Positions 17,827 to 25,073 of a stretch of 64,000 nt of DNA are shown piece after piece. The position numbers and the translations under genes were made by a program. Under the pieces are notes generated by a model, which saw only the letters and a list, made by a program, of their open reading frames with translations, did no database searches and was not told the origin of the DNA. The stretch is from Alphaproteobacteria bacterium (GTDB lineage Bacteria; Pseudomonadota; Alphaproteobacteria; Micropepsales; Micropepsaceae): assembly GCA_016783965.1 (NCBI GenBank), contig JADHVO010000004.1, forward strand, positions 1 to 64,000, written 5' to 3'. The first letter of the stretch is position 1. The number at the start of each line of letters is the position of its first letter.

Positions 17827-19148
17827 GGCCCTACCCCATAACCGGCAAAGGTGGAGACCACCGCGGGGTCAAGCTTTTTTGCGAGATCGATGTCGGCGCC
17901 GCCGCCAGATGAGTCCCCCTGTTTCCGCTTCGCGAGGCCACGGATGTAGAGCGATCGTGCGTTGCGGCCTTTGCTGATGGCAATGTCGAGATCGGCAATT
18001 GCGAGATCGTACTTGCCCATCCGGAAATAAACCAATCCGCGCGAGTCGCGCGTCTCGAACTCATCGGCTAACACCAGCGACCGACTGCAGTCAGCCAGAG
18101 CCGCATCCAGATCGATCCCGGCCTCGGCACGTGCAAAACAACGATCGTTGAGCAACTCCGGATCCTCGCCGTGAACCGATATCATATGGTCGTAGTCCGC
18201 TATCGCACCCTTATAGTTGTGCTGCGCCTCATAAACCTGCGCCCGTGCCCACCAGCTGTAGAGAAAGGTAGGTTCGATGGCGATGGCCTTGTTCGCATCC
18301 TCAAGCGCCGCGTCGAGACAGCCCATGCCGCGATAGATATTGGCGCGCAAAACGTACGTTCCCGGTGCGCCGGGGACCTGGTTGAGTTCTTCCTCCACGT
18401 CCTTGAGCGCGGCGTCGTACTGGCCCATCTGAAGATGGGCGTAGGCTCGTGCCCCATAAACGAAACCGTTGTTGGGTTGAAGCAGAAGAGCACGGTCGTA
18501 TTCCGCCATGGCGCGCGGATATTGATGGAGCGCGAGATAGACGTCCCCCCGGTCGACCATGGCCCGGTAGTCGTCCGGATCAAGCGCAAGAGCTGCGTTC
18601 AGATCGGTAAGCGCATCGGCGTGCTTGTGCAGGCCGAGTTCGGCGACGCCACGCTGCCGCAGGGCGACGACCTTGTCGCCTGGATCGAGCCCGTTGGTCC
18701 CAAGCACCTGGTTGCACGCTTCGATCCGCAACGCCGGTGGCTTCTTGGAATAGCCGGAGCAGTCATCCGCGAGTGCGTTGCCAACGCCGAAGATCGAGTC
18801 CGGTCCGTAGAGACCAAATCGAACCACGGCACTGTGCGGCACCGCGACGGCCTTTCCGTCGCGCAGGGCCGGCGTGTAACGCCAGGTCACCACGGCAGCG
18901 AGCGCGGCTTGATCCAACAGAGCATAGCCGCTCGAACGCGTGACCTTGGGGTCGACGACAGTCCCTTCGGCTGTGATGGTGAATGCGACGACGACGTCCC
19001 CTTCCTGCATCAGCATACGGGCGCCGTCCGGATAGAAGGATGCGGCCTCGTGGCTCCCGAGTGGCGTGGCGGGGCGATCGGCCTCAGCACGGGCTGGCGT
19101 CGCAGCGCAGGCAAACAGCAGCACCGCGAACAAATGGCGGTTTGGCAT
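17823..19148 (-). CDS. Secreted TonB C-terminal domain fused to TPR repeats
   Basis: A 441-residue protein with signal peptide (MPNRHLFAVLLFACAATPARA). Residues about 40-115 match a TonB C-terminal domain: YPDGARMLMQEGDVVVAFTI, GTVVDPKVTRSSGYALLDQA and VVTWRYTPALRDGKAVAVP. The remainder is about eight TPR units with the typical YxxRxxxxxxxxxxxxAxxDxxxAxxxxP pattern and ends with the family signature SLYIRGLAKRKQGD. There is no transmembrane anchor or proline-rich stalk, so it cannot work as a normal TonB energy transducer; the domain more likely binds a receptor or cell wall in the periplasm. It is coupled by ATGA to the next TPR gene and sits inside the GTA cluster. Confidence 0.82.
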   Translation of the reverse strand: MPNRHLFAVLLFACAATPARAEADRPATPLGSHEAASFYPDGARMLMQEGDVVVAFTITAEGTVVDPKVTRSSGYALLDQAALAAVVTWRYTPALRDGKAVAVPHSAVVRFGLYGPDSIFGVGNALADDCSGYSKKPPALRIEACNQVLGTNGLDPGDKVVALRQRGVAELGLHKHADALTDLNAALALDPDDYRAMVDRGDVYLALHQYPRAMAEYDRALLLQPNNGFVYGARAYAHLQMGQYDAALKDVEEELNQVPGAPGTYVLRANIYRGMGCLDAALEDANKAIAIEPTFLYSWWARAQVYEAQHNYKGAIADYDHMISVHGEDPELLNDRCFARAEAGIDLDAALADCSRSLVLADEFETRDSRGLVYFRMGKYDLAIADLDIAISKGRNARSLYIRGLAKRKQGDSSGGGADIDLAKKLDPAVVSTFAGYGVGP

Positions 19149-19206
19149 GTGGTACCCCTTCAGGAGAATTGTAACACAACTTGCGAATGTATCCGCCGGA
19201 GGCGGG

Positions 19207-20004
19207 TCAGGACGCTGAGAATGTGCTTTCGATCTTCGGGTCTATCGCTTTCGCGGCGGTGAGGTCGGCCTGGGCGGAGTTGTCGCCCTTCTTCTGTTTG
19301 GCGAGGCCGCGGATGTAGAGGGCGGCGGCTGTCTGGGGCTTGGCTGCGAGCACGGCGGTCTCGTCGGCGATGGCGGCGTCGTATTGCGCAAGGCGCAAAT
19401 TGGCGAAGCCGCGATTCTGCTTCGCTTCGAGATAGTCGGGCTTGAGCGTCAGGGCGTGGTCGAAATCGGCCAGCGCGGCGTCGGGCTTGCCGGCCGAGAG
19501 ATACGCGTCGCCGCGGTTGTTGTAGGCCTCCGGATCGTTGGGCTGGAGCTTCATGTAGGTGTTGTAGTCGGCGATCGCCAGATCGGGCTTGTGCATCGTG
19601 ACATAGAGCTTGCCGCGCGCGAACCAGCCGAGCGGGAAGTCGGGCTGGCGCTCCACCGCGTTGGTGTAGAGCTTGAGCGCCTTGTCGGGCTGCTGGTCGA
19701 GCTCGAACAGGCTGCCGAGGTTGACCCAGGCGAGGCCATAGGCGGGAAGCAGCGTCGTCGCCTGGGTGTAGTCGAACGCGGCCTTCGGATAGTCGCCGCG
19801 CAGCTGATAGGCGACGCCGCGGTTGACGAAGCTGACGGCGAGATCGGCGTCCTTCTGCTTGCCGTGCTTGATCATCCAGGAACAGGCGGCGATCTGCACG
19901 TCGCCGCCATCGCCGTGGGCGCAGGTGAGGAAATTCTCCTCGAGCTGGGCGAAGGCGGGCGTGGCGACGAGGACGGCGAGCACGGCGGCTAGAAGCAGTT
20001 TCAT
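19207..20004 (-). CDS. Secreted TPR protein, 265 residues
   Basis: Signal peptide MKLLLAAVLAVLVATPAFA, then five to six TPR units (SFVNRGVAYQLRGDYPKAAF, AWVNLGSLFELDQQPDKAL, AYNNRGDAYLSAGKPDAAL) and the C-terminal signature ALYIRGLAKQKKGD also found in the 18- and 52-kb paralogues. A Cys pair near residues 28-41 (CAHGDGGDVQIAAC) probably forms a disulfide. It is the first gene of the three-gene TPR block between the NlpC/P60 and megatron genes of the GTA cluster. Periplasmic scaffold is the safest reading; no enzymatic motif is present. Confidence 0.82.
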   Translation of the reverse strand: MKLLLAAVLAVLVATPAFAQLEENFLTCAHGDGGDVQIAACSWMIKHGKQKDADLAVSFVNRGVAYQLRGDYPKAAFDYTQATTLLPAYGLAWVNLGSLFELDQQPDKALKLYTNAVERQPDFPLGWFARGKLYVTMHKPDLAIADYNTYMKLQPNDPEAYNNRGDAYLSAGKPDAALADFDHALTLKPDYLEAKQNRGFANLRLAQYDAAIADETAVLAAKPQTAAALYIRGLAKQKKGDNSAQADLTAAKAIDPKIESTFSAS

Positions 20005-20029
20005 CTATCTCTCTCCAACATCGTCATCG

Positions 20030-20114
20030 CCCGCTTCATGCGGGCGACCCATTTTTTGGCGCGGTACCAAAATTGGGTCACCCGGATCGCGCGAAAGCGC
20101 GCGACCGGGTGATG
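20030..20114. repeat. Extragenic palindromic repeat upstream of TPR block
   Basis: GTCATCGCCCGC at one end and a GTGATGAC end at the other frame two hairpins (CCCGCTTCATGCGGG and TCGCGCGAAAGCGCGCGA). It has the layout of a dispersed repetitive extragenic palindrome and fills the 126-base gap between the NlpC/P60 stop and the first TPR start. Confidence 0.6.
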
Positions 20115-20130
20115 ACGGCAATTTCGAACA

Positions 20131-20646
20131 TCACAGGCGGAAAGCATATGCCAACTTGGCGTGCCAGAAAGGGGCGAGGCGCTCTTCCGATACGCGGCGA
20201 TTCTGGCGGGCGTGGATCAAAGTCATGTGATTGTCGCGCGCGGCGATGATCCCACAGTGCTTGGCGGGCGCGGATTTGGCCATGCGGAACAGGACGACGT
20301 CACCGAAGCGGAGTGCGCGCAGGTCGATCTCGGTCAGATGGCGGGCGAGCGCCTGGTACAGGGCCTCGCCGCCGGTGGCCTCGGACCAGTCGGGGGCGTA
20401 GGGCGGCGGGGCTTCGGGCTCGGGTCCCTTGAGCTCGCGCCAGACGCCGCGCAGCAGGCCGAGGCAATCGCAGCCGATGCCTTTGAGGCTGGCCTGGTGG
20501 ATGTAGGGCGTGCCGATCCAGGTGCGGGCGATTTGGACGGCTTCGCCGTCAGCGAGTAGCGAATTGCGAGTAGCGAGCAGGGATTGTTGATCCCGGTTCG
20601 CGTTCCTCAATTCGCTGTTCGCCACTCGCAATTCGCTAGTTTCCAT
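20131..20646 (-). CDS. GTA NlpC/P60 peptidase (gp14-type)
   Basis: Tail-tip cell-wall hydrolase of 171 residues, the RcGTA gp14 equivalent. The core starts near residue 32 (ADGEAVQIARTWIGTPYIHQ) and has catalytic Cys61 in CDCLGLLRGVW, His130 in AKHCGII and His145 in LIHARQNRR. It would help the particle cross peptidoglycan. The first 31 residues (METSELRVANSELRNANRDQ onward) are encoded by a dispersed inverted repeat (20551-20639) rather than by family sequence. The ATG at 20646 overlaps the end of the DUF2163 gene; a native start may have been at the core. Confidence 0.9.
   Translation of the reverse strand: METSELRVANSELRNANRDQQSLLATRNSLLADGEAVQIARTWIGTPYIHQASLKGIGCDCLGLLRGVWRELKGPEPEAPPPYAPDWSEATGGEALYQALARHLTEIDLRALRFGDVVLFRMAKSAPAKHCGIIAARDNHMTLIHARQNRRVSEERLAPFWHAKLAYAFRL
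20551..20639. repeat. Inverted dispersed repeat inside the start of the NlpC/P60 gene
   Basis: Arms of about 30 bp at 20551-20580 and 20609-20639 share GCGAATTGCGAGT and pair as an imperfect hairpin. The same element type occurs at 24111-24170. Here it is translated in frame and also supplies the TAG of the DUF2163 gene. Confidence 0.75.
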
Positions 20647-21511
20647 AACGTGATCCTCCGTTGAGCGGGAGCGCCGGGCCGGCGAGGACGGCGTCGTTGC
20701 CGGGCATGTACGGGAAGCCGCGGAAGTTGATGCCGTTGACGAACTTGCTCTTGCAGGTAGCGAACTGCTTGTCGCAGCCGGCGGTGACGGTGAACGTGTC
20801 GCCCGGCGCGATGGGATTGGACATGGCGTGCCAGAGTTCGATGGTGTTGGCCGTGTGACGCTTGATCTCCATCGCGCGGGCGGCGTTGGCGCCGGTCGTG
20901 AAGGTTAGCTTGCCGTTGGTGAACCAACCGGCGGCGAAGCTTTCGATACCGGTGATGGTGAGGCGGCGGTTGTTGGCCGCGGTGACGATCGTGCCGGTGG
21001 CCGTGAAGTCCGGCGTGGCGATGTTCTTCGTACAGCGCGCGTCGCCGAGATCGGCATCGCAGGCGTAGGCGAACACCCTGCCCTTCGGCTGGCCCAGGCG
21101 ATGGGCGAGGCCGCGGACTTCTGCGGAGAAGCCGGTCCTGCCGCGCTTGACCTCGCCGAGATTGCCCTTGCGCATGAGCACGCGTTGCGCGGGCGTGGCC
21201 CAGTTGACGCGCCAGATCTCGATGGCCGCATCGTCGTAGAGGCCGGCGGCAAGATCGGCCTCGTTCAGTGCCTCGGAATCGAGGGCACCGGTGACGGTGA
21301 GGTTGTCGACCGCGAGACCAAGAGTGGATTGCACTTCGGACGCGGTGAAGCCGGTGACGGCGGCATAGGTTTGCGCGTCGAAGGCGACGGGTTCGTCGTG
21401 GTCGGTGAAGCCGAGCGTCGCGCCGTCGCGGCGGGTGAGTTTCCAGCACCAGCACAGCGTGGTAGCGCCGGAGTCGAGATGCGATTGCATCCCGGCGGGG
21501 AGGGTTTTCAT
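20636..21511 (-). CDS. GTA DUF2163 tail protein (gp13-type hub)
   Basis: A 291-residue baseplate hub protein equivalent to RcGTA gp13. It starts MKTLPAGMQSHLDSGATTLC and has the DUF2163 pattern WCWKLTRRDGATLGFTDHDEP and SALDSEALNE-like residues, then a C-terminal region with conserved cysteines, CDADLGDARC and CDKQFATCKSKF, and the closing NFRGFPYMPGND. The paired cysteines are those that bind an iron-sulfur cluster or disulfides in this family. I chose the ATG at 21511; the frame runs further up only through repeat sequence. It sits between DUF2460 and NlpC/P60, the canonical GTA order. Confidence 0.92.
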   Translation of the reverse strand: MKTLPAGMQSHLDSGATTLCWCWKLTRRDGATLGFTDHDEPVAFDAQTYAAVTGFTASEVQSTLGLAVDNLTVTGALDSEALNEADLAAGLYDDAAIEIWRVNWATPAQRVLMRKGNLGEVKRGRTGFSAEVRGLAHRLGQPKGRVFAYACDADLGDARCTKNIATPDFTATGTIVTAANNRRLTITGIESFAAGWFTNGKLTFTTGANAARAMEIKRHTANTIELWHAMSNPIAPGDTFTVTAGCDKQFATCKSKFVNGINFRGFPYMPGNDAVLAGPALPLNGGSRYGN

Positions 21512-21535
21512 TATTCTTCTCCAAAGGACGAATTG

Positions 21536-21695
21536 CCCTCTCCCCCGCTTCAGCGGGGGAGAGGGTTGGGTGAGGGGGCGCTGATGCGATGCACATTGCT
21601 TCGCTCTCGCATCGGCTCCGATGCAAGTTTCCAACGCTGCGCGTTCTTTGCCGCCCCCTCACCCTGCCCTCTCCCCCACTGCGTGGGGGCGAGGG
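21536..21695. repeat. Paired inverted repeat, GGGGGAGAGGG family
   Basis: CCCTCTCCCCCGCTT...GCGGGGGAGAGGG at 21536-21580 and an inverted relative at about 21651-21695 face each other around 70 bp that includes GCGCTGATGCGATGCA. Similar pairs occur at 24.9, 29.5, 30.0 and 31.4 kb, all at junctions of the GTA cluster. Confidence 0.8.
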
Positions 21696-21698
21696 TGT

Positions 21699-22313
21699 TT
21701 ATTGGCGCACCTCGACCAGCGGGACGTTCGGCAGTTCGCCGGCAGTGAAGTCGGCGAGGTTGATCGTGAGAGTGTCGGTGTCGAAGCGGACGGGGATGTC
21801 GAACTCGAAACCGGCGGTGACTGGACCGGACGGTGCCGACGCGAAGGTCACGCGGCCGGTGGTGACGTCGATGGTGAAGCCGCTGTGCTGTTCGACGCCG
21901 GCGGCGGCGATGCGAACGGTGCCGGCGACGGGTTTGGCGATGGTGCGGGTCCAGCTCGACGGGCCGCTCAAGTAAGTCTTGGCGAGCTGGAAGGTGGTTG
22001 CGTCGATCGCGGTGAGCGGCTGGTCGGTGGGGCCCGGCGTGGCTTGCGGGGCGCAGGATCTGAAATCGAGCGGGTCCCTGAAGCGGAAGGCGTGCAGGCG
22101 GCCGAGGCGCGCCTCGAAGAACGCAATGACGGCGTGGATGTCGTCGAGCGTGCGGATGCCGGTGCCGGCGTCGTAGCGGCGCCGCGAATTGGCCCACACG
22201 GCGTTGCGCTCCTCAAAGCCGGAGCCGAGGGTGACGATTTCTGTCTTGCGCTCAGGGCCGCCGGTGGCGTGGAAGGCTATGGCGGTCGGGAAGCGGATTT
22301 CGTGGAAGGTCAT
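21699..22313 (-). CDS. GTA DUF2460 distal tail protein (gp12-type)
   Basis: A 204-residue distal tail protein equivalent to RcGTA gp12, joining tail tube and baseplate. It carries the DUF2460 pattern FHEIRFPTAIAFHATGGPER, TEIVTLGSGFEERNAVW, YDAGTGIRTLDDIHAVIAFF and FRFRDPLDFRS, ending FDIPVRFDTDTLTINLADF. The start at 22313 gives the usual MTFHEIRFP N-terminus; longer frame upstream is repeat. Its neighbours are the tape measure upstream and DUF2163 downstream, as in other GTA clusters. Confidence 0.93.
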   Translation of the reverse strand: MTFHEIRFPTAIAFHATGGPERKTEIVTLGSGFEERNAVWANSRRRYDAGTGIRTLDDIHAVIAFFEARLGRLHAFRFRDPLDFRSCAPQATPGPTDQPLTAIDATTFQLAKTYLSGPSSWTRTIAKPVAGTVRIAAAGVEQHSGFTIDVTTGRVTFASAPSGPVTAGFEFDIPVRFDTDTLTINLADFTAGELPNVPLVEVRQ

Positions 22314-22320
22314 TTGACTT

Positions 22321-22393
22321 ACCCCCTCCGCCCTTCGCACCTAATGGTGCTACGGGCACCTCCCCCGCCAACGCGCTTCGCGCATGCGGGGGA
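22321..22393. repeat. Dispersed repeat, CTCCGCCCTTCGCACC family
   Basis: CCCCTCCGCCCTTCGCACCT is followed by CCTCCCCCGCC and a CGCGCTTCGCGC hairpin. Copies at 23559-23632 (same orientation) and 25799-25872 (inverted) lie at other GTA junctions. Here it separates the tape-measure and DUF2460 genes. Confidence 0.75.
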
Positions 22394-22419
22394 GACCGGG
22401 CTTTTCCTGTTGCGAGCGT

Positions 22420-22929
22420 TCATAGATTTCTCTGTCCTCTTGCGAGCGCGCGGGAGAGCATCGCGGCGATCTGGGTTTCGGATTTGAGGAAGCTGGAGGC
22501 GTCGCGGGTGGTGACGTTGACCGTGATGCTGGGGCGCAATGCGGTGTTGGGCGTGATCGCGCCGGCGCTCGCAGGCGTGAAGAGCTCGGGGCCCTGTTCG
22601 CCGACCAGGTAGGGCACGCCGGCATCGACGGGGCCTCCGGTCGCGCGGGCGCCGCCGATGGCGCCGGCGATGGAGGTCAGCGCGTTCTCGATCGGATGGA
22701 CGATGAATTGCGTCGTCGCGATGCGGTCGAAGTCGGCGAGGATCGCGGCGACGAGCTGGTCCATCGAGGCTTTGCCGCCGATCACGGCGCGCGCGATGGT
22801 GTTCTCCACCGAAGCGAAGCTGCGCGACACGGCGGTTTCGATGGCCGCGGTGCTGGTCTGCACGGGACCGGTGACGAAGCGGTCGAGCGCCTCGGCGGCG
22901 GCGGTGAGGGATTGGTCGAGGTCGGACAT
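22420..22929 (-). CDS. GTA short tape-measure protein (gp11-type)
   Basis: A 169-residue protein in the tape-measure position. It is helical at the N-terminus (LTAAAEALDRFVTGPVQ, SMDQLVAAILADFDRI), then has a Gly/Ala-rich turn and the phage tape-measure C-terminal signature PVDAGVPYLVGEQGPELFTP followed by SITVNVTTRDASSF. GTA tape measures are far shorter than those of long-tailed phages, which matches a short tail. The start at 22929 (MSDLDQSLTA) is chosen because upstream codons come from the repeat at 22950-23003. Confidence 0.88.
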   Translation of the reverse strand: MSDLDQSLTAAAEALDRFVTGPVQTSTAAIETAVSRSFASVENTIARAVIGGKASMDQLVAAILADFDRIATTQFIVHPIENALTSIAGAIGGARATGGPVDAGVPYLVGEQGPELFTPASAGAITPNTALRPSITVNVTTRDASSFLKSETQIAAMLSRALARGQRNL

Positions 22930-22949
22930 CGTGGATTTCCGTTGTTGGT

Positions 22950-23003
22950 TCACGCGGAGGCGCGGAGACGCGGAGTTCAAGAACCCTCCGCGACTCCGCG
23001 TGA
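22950..23003. repeat. Dispersed palindrome, TCACGCGGAG family
   Basis: TTCACGCGGAG and CTCCGCGTGA face each other about 35 bases apart, with internal CGCGGAG repeats. A second full copy is at 25656-25711 and half copies lie at about 27840 and 33401. It fills the gap between the tail-chaperone and tape-measure genes. Confidence 0.75.
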
Positions 23004-23027
23004 GATTGTTGGCGCGCATTCGCGCGC

Positions 23028-23177
23028 CTAATCGGGATGCGCTTGCATCAGGTGTTCGAGATCGATGCGCGTCAGCGTGGGGCCGCGCGGCGATGTGGTG
23101 AGGGCTCGCCATTCGGGGAGGGAGAGGCTCCAGAAGGTTGCGGGCGTGAGGTGCAGCGTGGTGAAGGCGGCGTGCAT
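23028..23177 (-). CDS. GTA tail assembly chaperone (gp10.1-type), 49 residues
   Basis: A short ORF whose ATG at 23177 overlaps the stop of the gp10-type gene (ATGA). The product begins MHAAFTTLHLTPATFWSLSL and continues PEWRALTTSP to a DLEHLMQAHPD end. The pattern of a short protein with LTPxxFWxLSLPEWRAL and a DLxxLMxAHPD end is that of the small phage tail assembly chaperone found between gp10 and the tape measure in RcGTA clusters. It would coat the tape measure before tail-tube assembly. It is too small for many callers but clearly supported by order, coupling and motif. Confidence 0.85.
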   Translation of the reverse strand: MHAAFTTLHLTPATFWSLSLPEWRALTTSPRGPTLTRIDLEHLMQAHPD

Positions 23178-23545
23178 CACGTCGCTCCAGCGAAAGGGTG
23201 GTTGTTTGCCCCGTGCACCATCGCTTCGCTACTTGAGTGCACGGGGACCCCGGTCAAACCGGCAGCGTTGAAGGCGTCGGTGACGGCGGTGACCAGGGTG
23301 CCGAGATCGCAGGGCAATCGCAGCACGTCGGCGGGCGAGAGGTCGTGGCCGCCGCCGCGCAGCAGGGCTGCGGCGACGATGGCGAGGTCTCCGGCGCGGA
23401 CGCTCTTCAGGCGCGCGGCGACATCGCCCAGGTTTGAAAGGCTCAGGCCGTCTTCGATTTCGGCGAGCGCGCCGAGGGTGAGCAGCAGGCGATATTGGCA
23501 GCCGCCGGCAATCAAGCCGGCCTCGCCGCGGATGCGGTTGGGCAT
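23177..23545 (-). CDS. GTA-gp10 family tail-tube-associated protein
   Basis: A 122-residue protein of the GTA-gp10 family, named from this cluster type. Key pattern: MPNRIRGEAGLIAGGCQYRL, LTLGALAEIEDGL, SNLGDVAARL, VAAALLRGGGHDLSP. It is thought to act with the chaperone in tail assembly. The tail (GVPVHSSSEAMVHGANNHPF) departs from the conserved part and may be extended by repeat-derived sequence. Its stop is coupled to the next small gene. Confidence 0.9.
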   Translation of the reverse strand: MPNRIRGEAGLIAGGCQYRLLLTLGALAEIEDGLSLSNLGDVAARLKSVRAGDLAIVAAALLRGGGHDLSPADVLRLPCDLGTLVTAVTDAFNAAGLTGVPVHSSSEAMVHGANNHPFAGAT

Positions 23546-23558
23546 GACTTATTCCTTT

Positions 23559-23632
23559 CCCCCTCCGCCCTTCGCACCTGACGGTGCTACGGGCACCTCC
23601 CCCGCCAGCGTGCTTCGCACGCGCGGGAGGAG
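23559..23632. repeat. Dispersed repeat, CTCCGCCCTTCGCACC family (copy 2)
   Basis: Near-identical to the 22321-22393 copy, with CGTGCTTCGCACG as the hairpin head. It occupies the gap between the major tail protein and gp10-type genes. Confidence 0.75.
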
Positions 23633-23649
23633 GCGGGGCTCGTAGGTTG

Positions 23650-24066
23650 TTAGATGGATGCGAACGAAAGTGCGCCCGCCGAGGCGAGGGAGAGGCTGAG
23701 TTTCAGCTCGCCGTCATAGGGGCCGTCGTAGGAGAGCCCGGTGAGCTTGAAGGGGCCGGTGACGGTGCCGAAGCTGGGGATCACGACCTCAAAGTTCGCA
23801 CAGCTCTGGTTGAAGAACGACGTGCGCAGCGTGGCGTCGGACGCGGCGTCCTTGAATACCCCGGAGCCGGAGAGCGTGGCGGATTTGACGCCGCCGCCCG
23901 CCAGGATCTCGCGCCATTGCTCGGCGGAATCCGCGTTGGTGACGTCGATCGGCTTCGCGTTGAACGCGAGCGTCGTTGCGCGCAGGCCGGCGACGGTGGT
24001 GAAGGTTTCGGGATCGGCGCCGTCGCCGATCTTGATGAGCAGGTCTTTGCCTTTTTGTGCAGTCAT
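23650..24066 (-). CDS. Major tail protein (gp9-type, TP901-1/phi13 family)
   Basis: Tail-tube subunit of 138 residues. It has the family features KGKDLLIKIGDGADPETFTT, LRATTLAFNAKPIDVTNADS, EQWREILAGGGVKSATLSGS and KFLTG-like GPFKLTGLSYDGPYDGELKL, then a Ser/Ala-rich C-terminus. Many copies would stack into the tail tube. It lies downstream of the DUF3168 tail terminator, in canonical order. Confidence 0.93.
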   Translation of the reverse strand: MTAQKGKDLLIKIGDGADPETFTTVAGLRATTLAFNAKPIDVTNADSAEQWREILAGGGVKSATLSGSGVFKDAASDATLRTSFFNQSCANFEVVIPSFGTVTGPFKLTGLSYDGPYDGELKLSLSLASAGALSFASI

Positions 24067-24110
24067 GTCGGTTCTCCGTTGGAGAGTTTGGTGGAAGTGG
24101 CAGGGCGAGG

Positions 24111-24170
24111 TAGCGAGTAGCGAATAGGGGGCGCCGCGGCACTTCTTCCCTATTCGCCACTCGCTATTCG
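24111..24170. repeat. Inverted dispersed repeat, TAGCGAGTAGCGAAT family
   Basis: TAGCGAGTAGCGAATAGGG (24111-24129) and an inverted copy CCCTATTCGCCACTCGCTAT (24148-24167) face each other. The stop codon and last residues of the DUF3168 gene lie inside the right arm. Related to the element at 20551-20639. Confidence 0.75.
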
Positions 24171-24577
24171 CTTGGTTCGGTCAACGCACGGAAGCGGATC
24201 GCCGCGTGGATGGTTTCGCCGTCGGAGTCTCGCTTGATGTCGGTGTCGAGCCAGCGCAGGTCGACGAGCGTGTGGCCGGTGATGGTGAGCGCAGCGCCGT
24301 TCAGCGAATGGACGACGGCAGCGGTGGCGACTCTCGATTCCTTCGTGCCAGGCGCTCGTGACCAGACGTGTATGGTGATCGTGTGCGCGGTTGCGGAGTC
24401 GGTGGCGGTGCCGGCGTCGGACTCCTTGCTCTCGCCGATGACGATGTAGGGGAACGGAGCGCCGCGGGGGACGCTGTCGTAGATGCGCGGCGGGTCGTCG
24501 ACGATGTCCTTGATGTTTTCGTCGGCGGCGAGGGCGGCGAACACGGCCTGTTGCAGCGCCCAGGATGCGGCGGTCAT
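24164..24577 (-). CDS. DUF3168 tail terminator protein (gp8-type)
   Basis: A 137-residue tail-completion protein. DUF3168 features: WALQQAVFAALAADENIKDI, RIYDSVPRGAPFPYIVIGES, HTITIHVWSRAPGTKESR, and VDLRWLDTDIKRDSDGETIH. It caps the tail tube at the head side. ATGA overlap with the stopper gene upstream supports co-translation. Confidence 0.92.
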   Translation of the reverse strand: MTAASWALQQAVFAALAADENIKDIVDDPPRIYDSVPRGAPFPYIVIGESKESDAGTATDSATAHTITIHVWSRAPGTKESRVATAAVVHSLNGAALTITGHTLVDLRWLDTDIKRDSDGETIHAAIRFRALTEPSE

Positions 24578-24882
24578 GGCAGCTCCTGCACGTGAAGAGT
24601 GGTGAGGGGTTGATGTGCGTCGAGCACCGCGTGGATGTGGAAGAGACGCGGGCCGACAGCGAGGCGCTGGCCGGCGGCGAGATCGGTGCGGCGGCGCAGG
24701 GTGACGATGTGGCGGACTTTGGATTCGAGGTGATCGGCGCCGACGATGTCGGTGGCGTCGCGCGGCTTGAGCGCGATCCAGGCGGTGGCGAAGGCTTCCC
24801 AGGATTCGGCGAAGCCTCCGCCGCCGTCGGGCGTCAGCGTGCGCGCGAGCAGGGTTGCTCGCTGGTTCAGTTCGGAGAGCAT
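24574..24882 (-). CDS. Head-tail stopper/adaptor (gp7-type)
   Basis: A 102-residue phage head-tail joining protein: ELNQRATLLARTLTPDGGGG, FATAWIALKPRDATDIVGAD, RHIVTLRRRTDLAAGQRLAV and FHIHAVLDAHQPLTTLHV. This is the short beta-barrel stopper that closes the portal channel. The start at 24882 is set by the family N-terminus; the frame continues upstream through repeat sequence. Its stop overlaps the DUF3168 start. Confidence 0.9.
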   Translation of the reverse strand: MLSELNQRATLLARTLTPDGGGGFAESWEAFATAWIALKPRDATDIVGADHLESKVRHIVTLRRRTDLAAGQRLAVGPRLFHIHAVLDAHQPLTTLHVQELP

Positions 24883-24895
24883 TTTGCGCGGATTC

Positions 24896-25067
24896 CTCCC
24901 TCTCCCCCCGCGAAGCGGGGGAGAGGGTTTGGGGTGAGGGGGTGGATGTGTCGGTGTTGTTGCCCGGGTGAGAGGCGCGGCGCTGGTACAGCGGATCCTG
25001 CAAGTGCAGTGGCGCGGTGCCGCCCCCTCACCCTGCCCTCTCCCCCACATGCGTGGGGGAGAGGGAG
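24896..25067. repeat. Paired inverted repeat, GGGGGAGAGGG family (copy 2)
   Basis: CTCTCCCCCCGCG...GCGGGGGAGAGGG and its inverted partner near 25022-25067 flank about 80 bases. It fills the gap between the adaptor and stopper genes. Confidence 0.8.
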
Positions 25068-25073
25068 TTTCTT

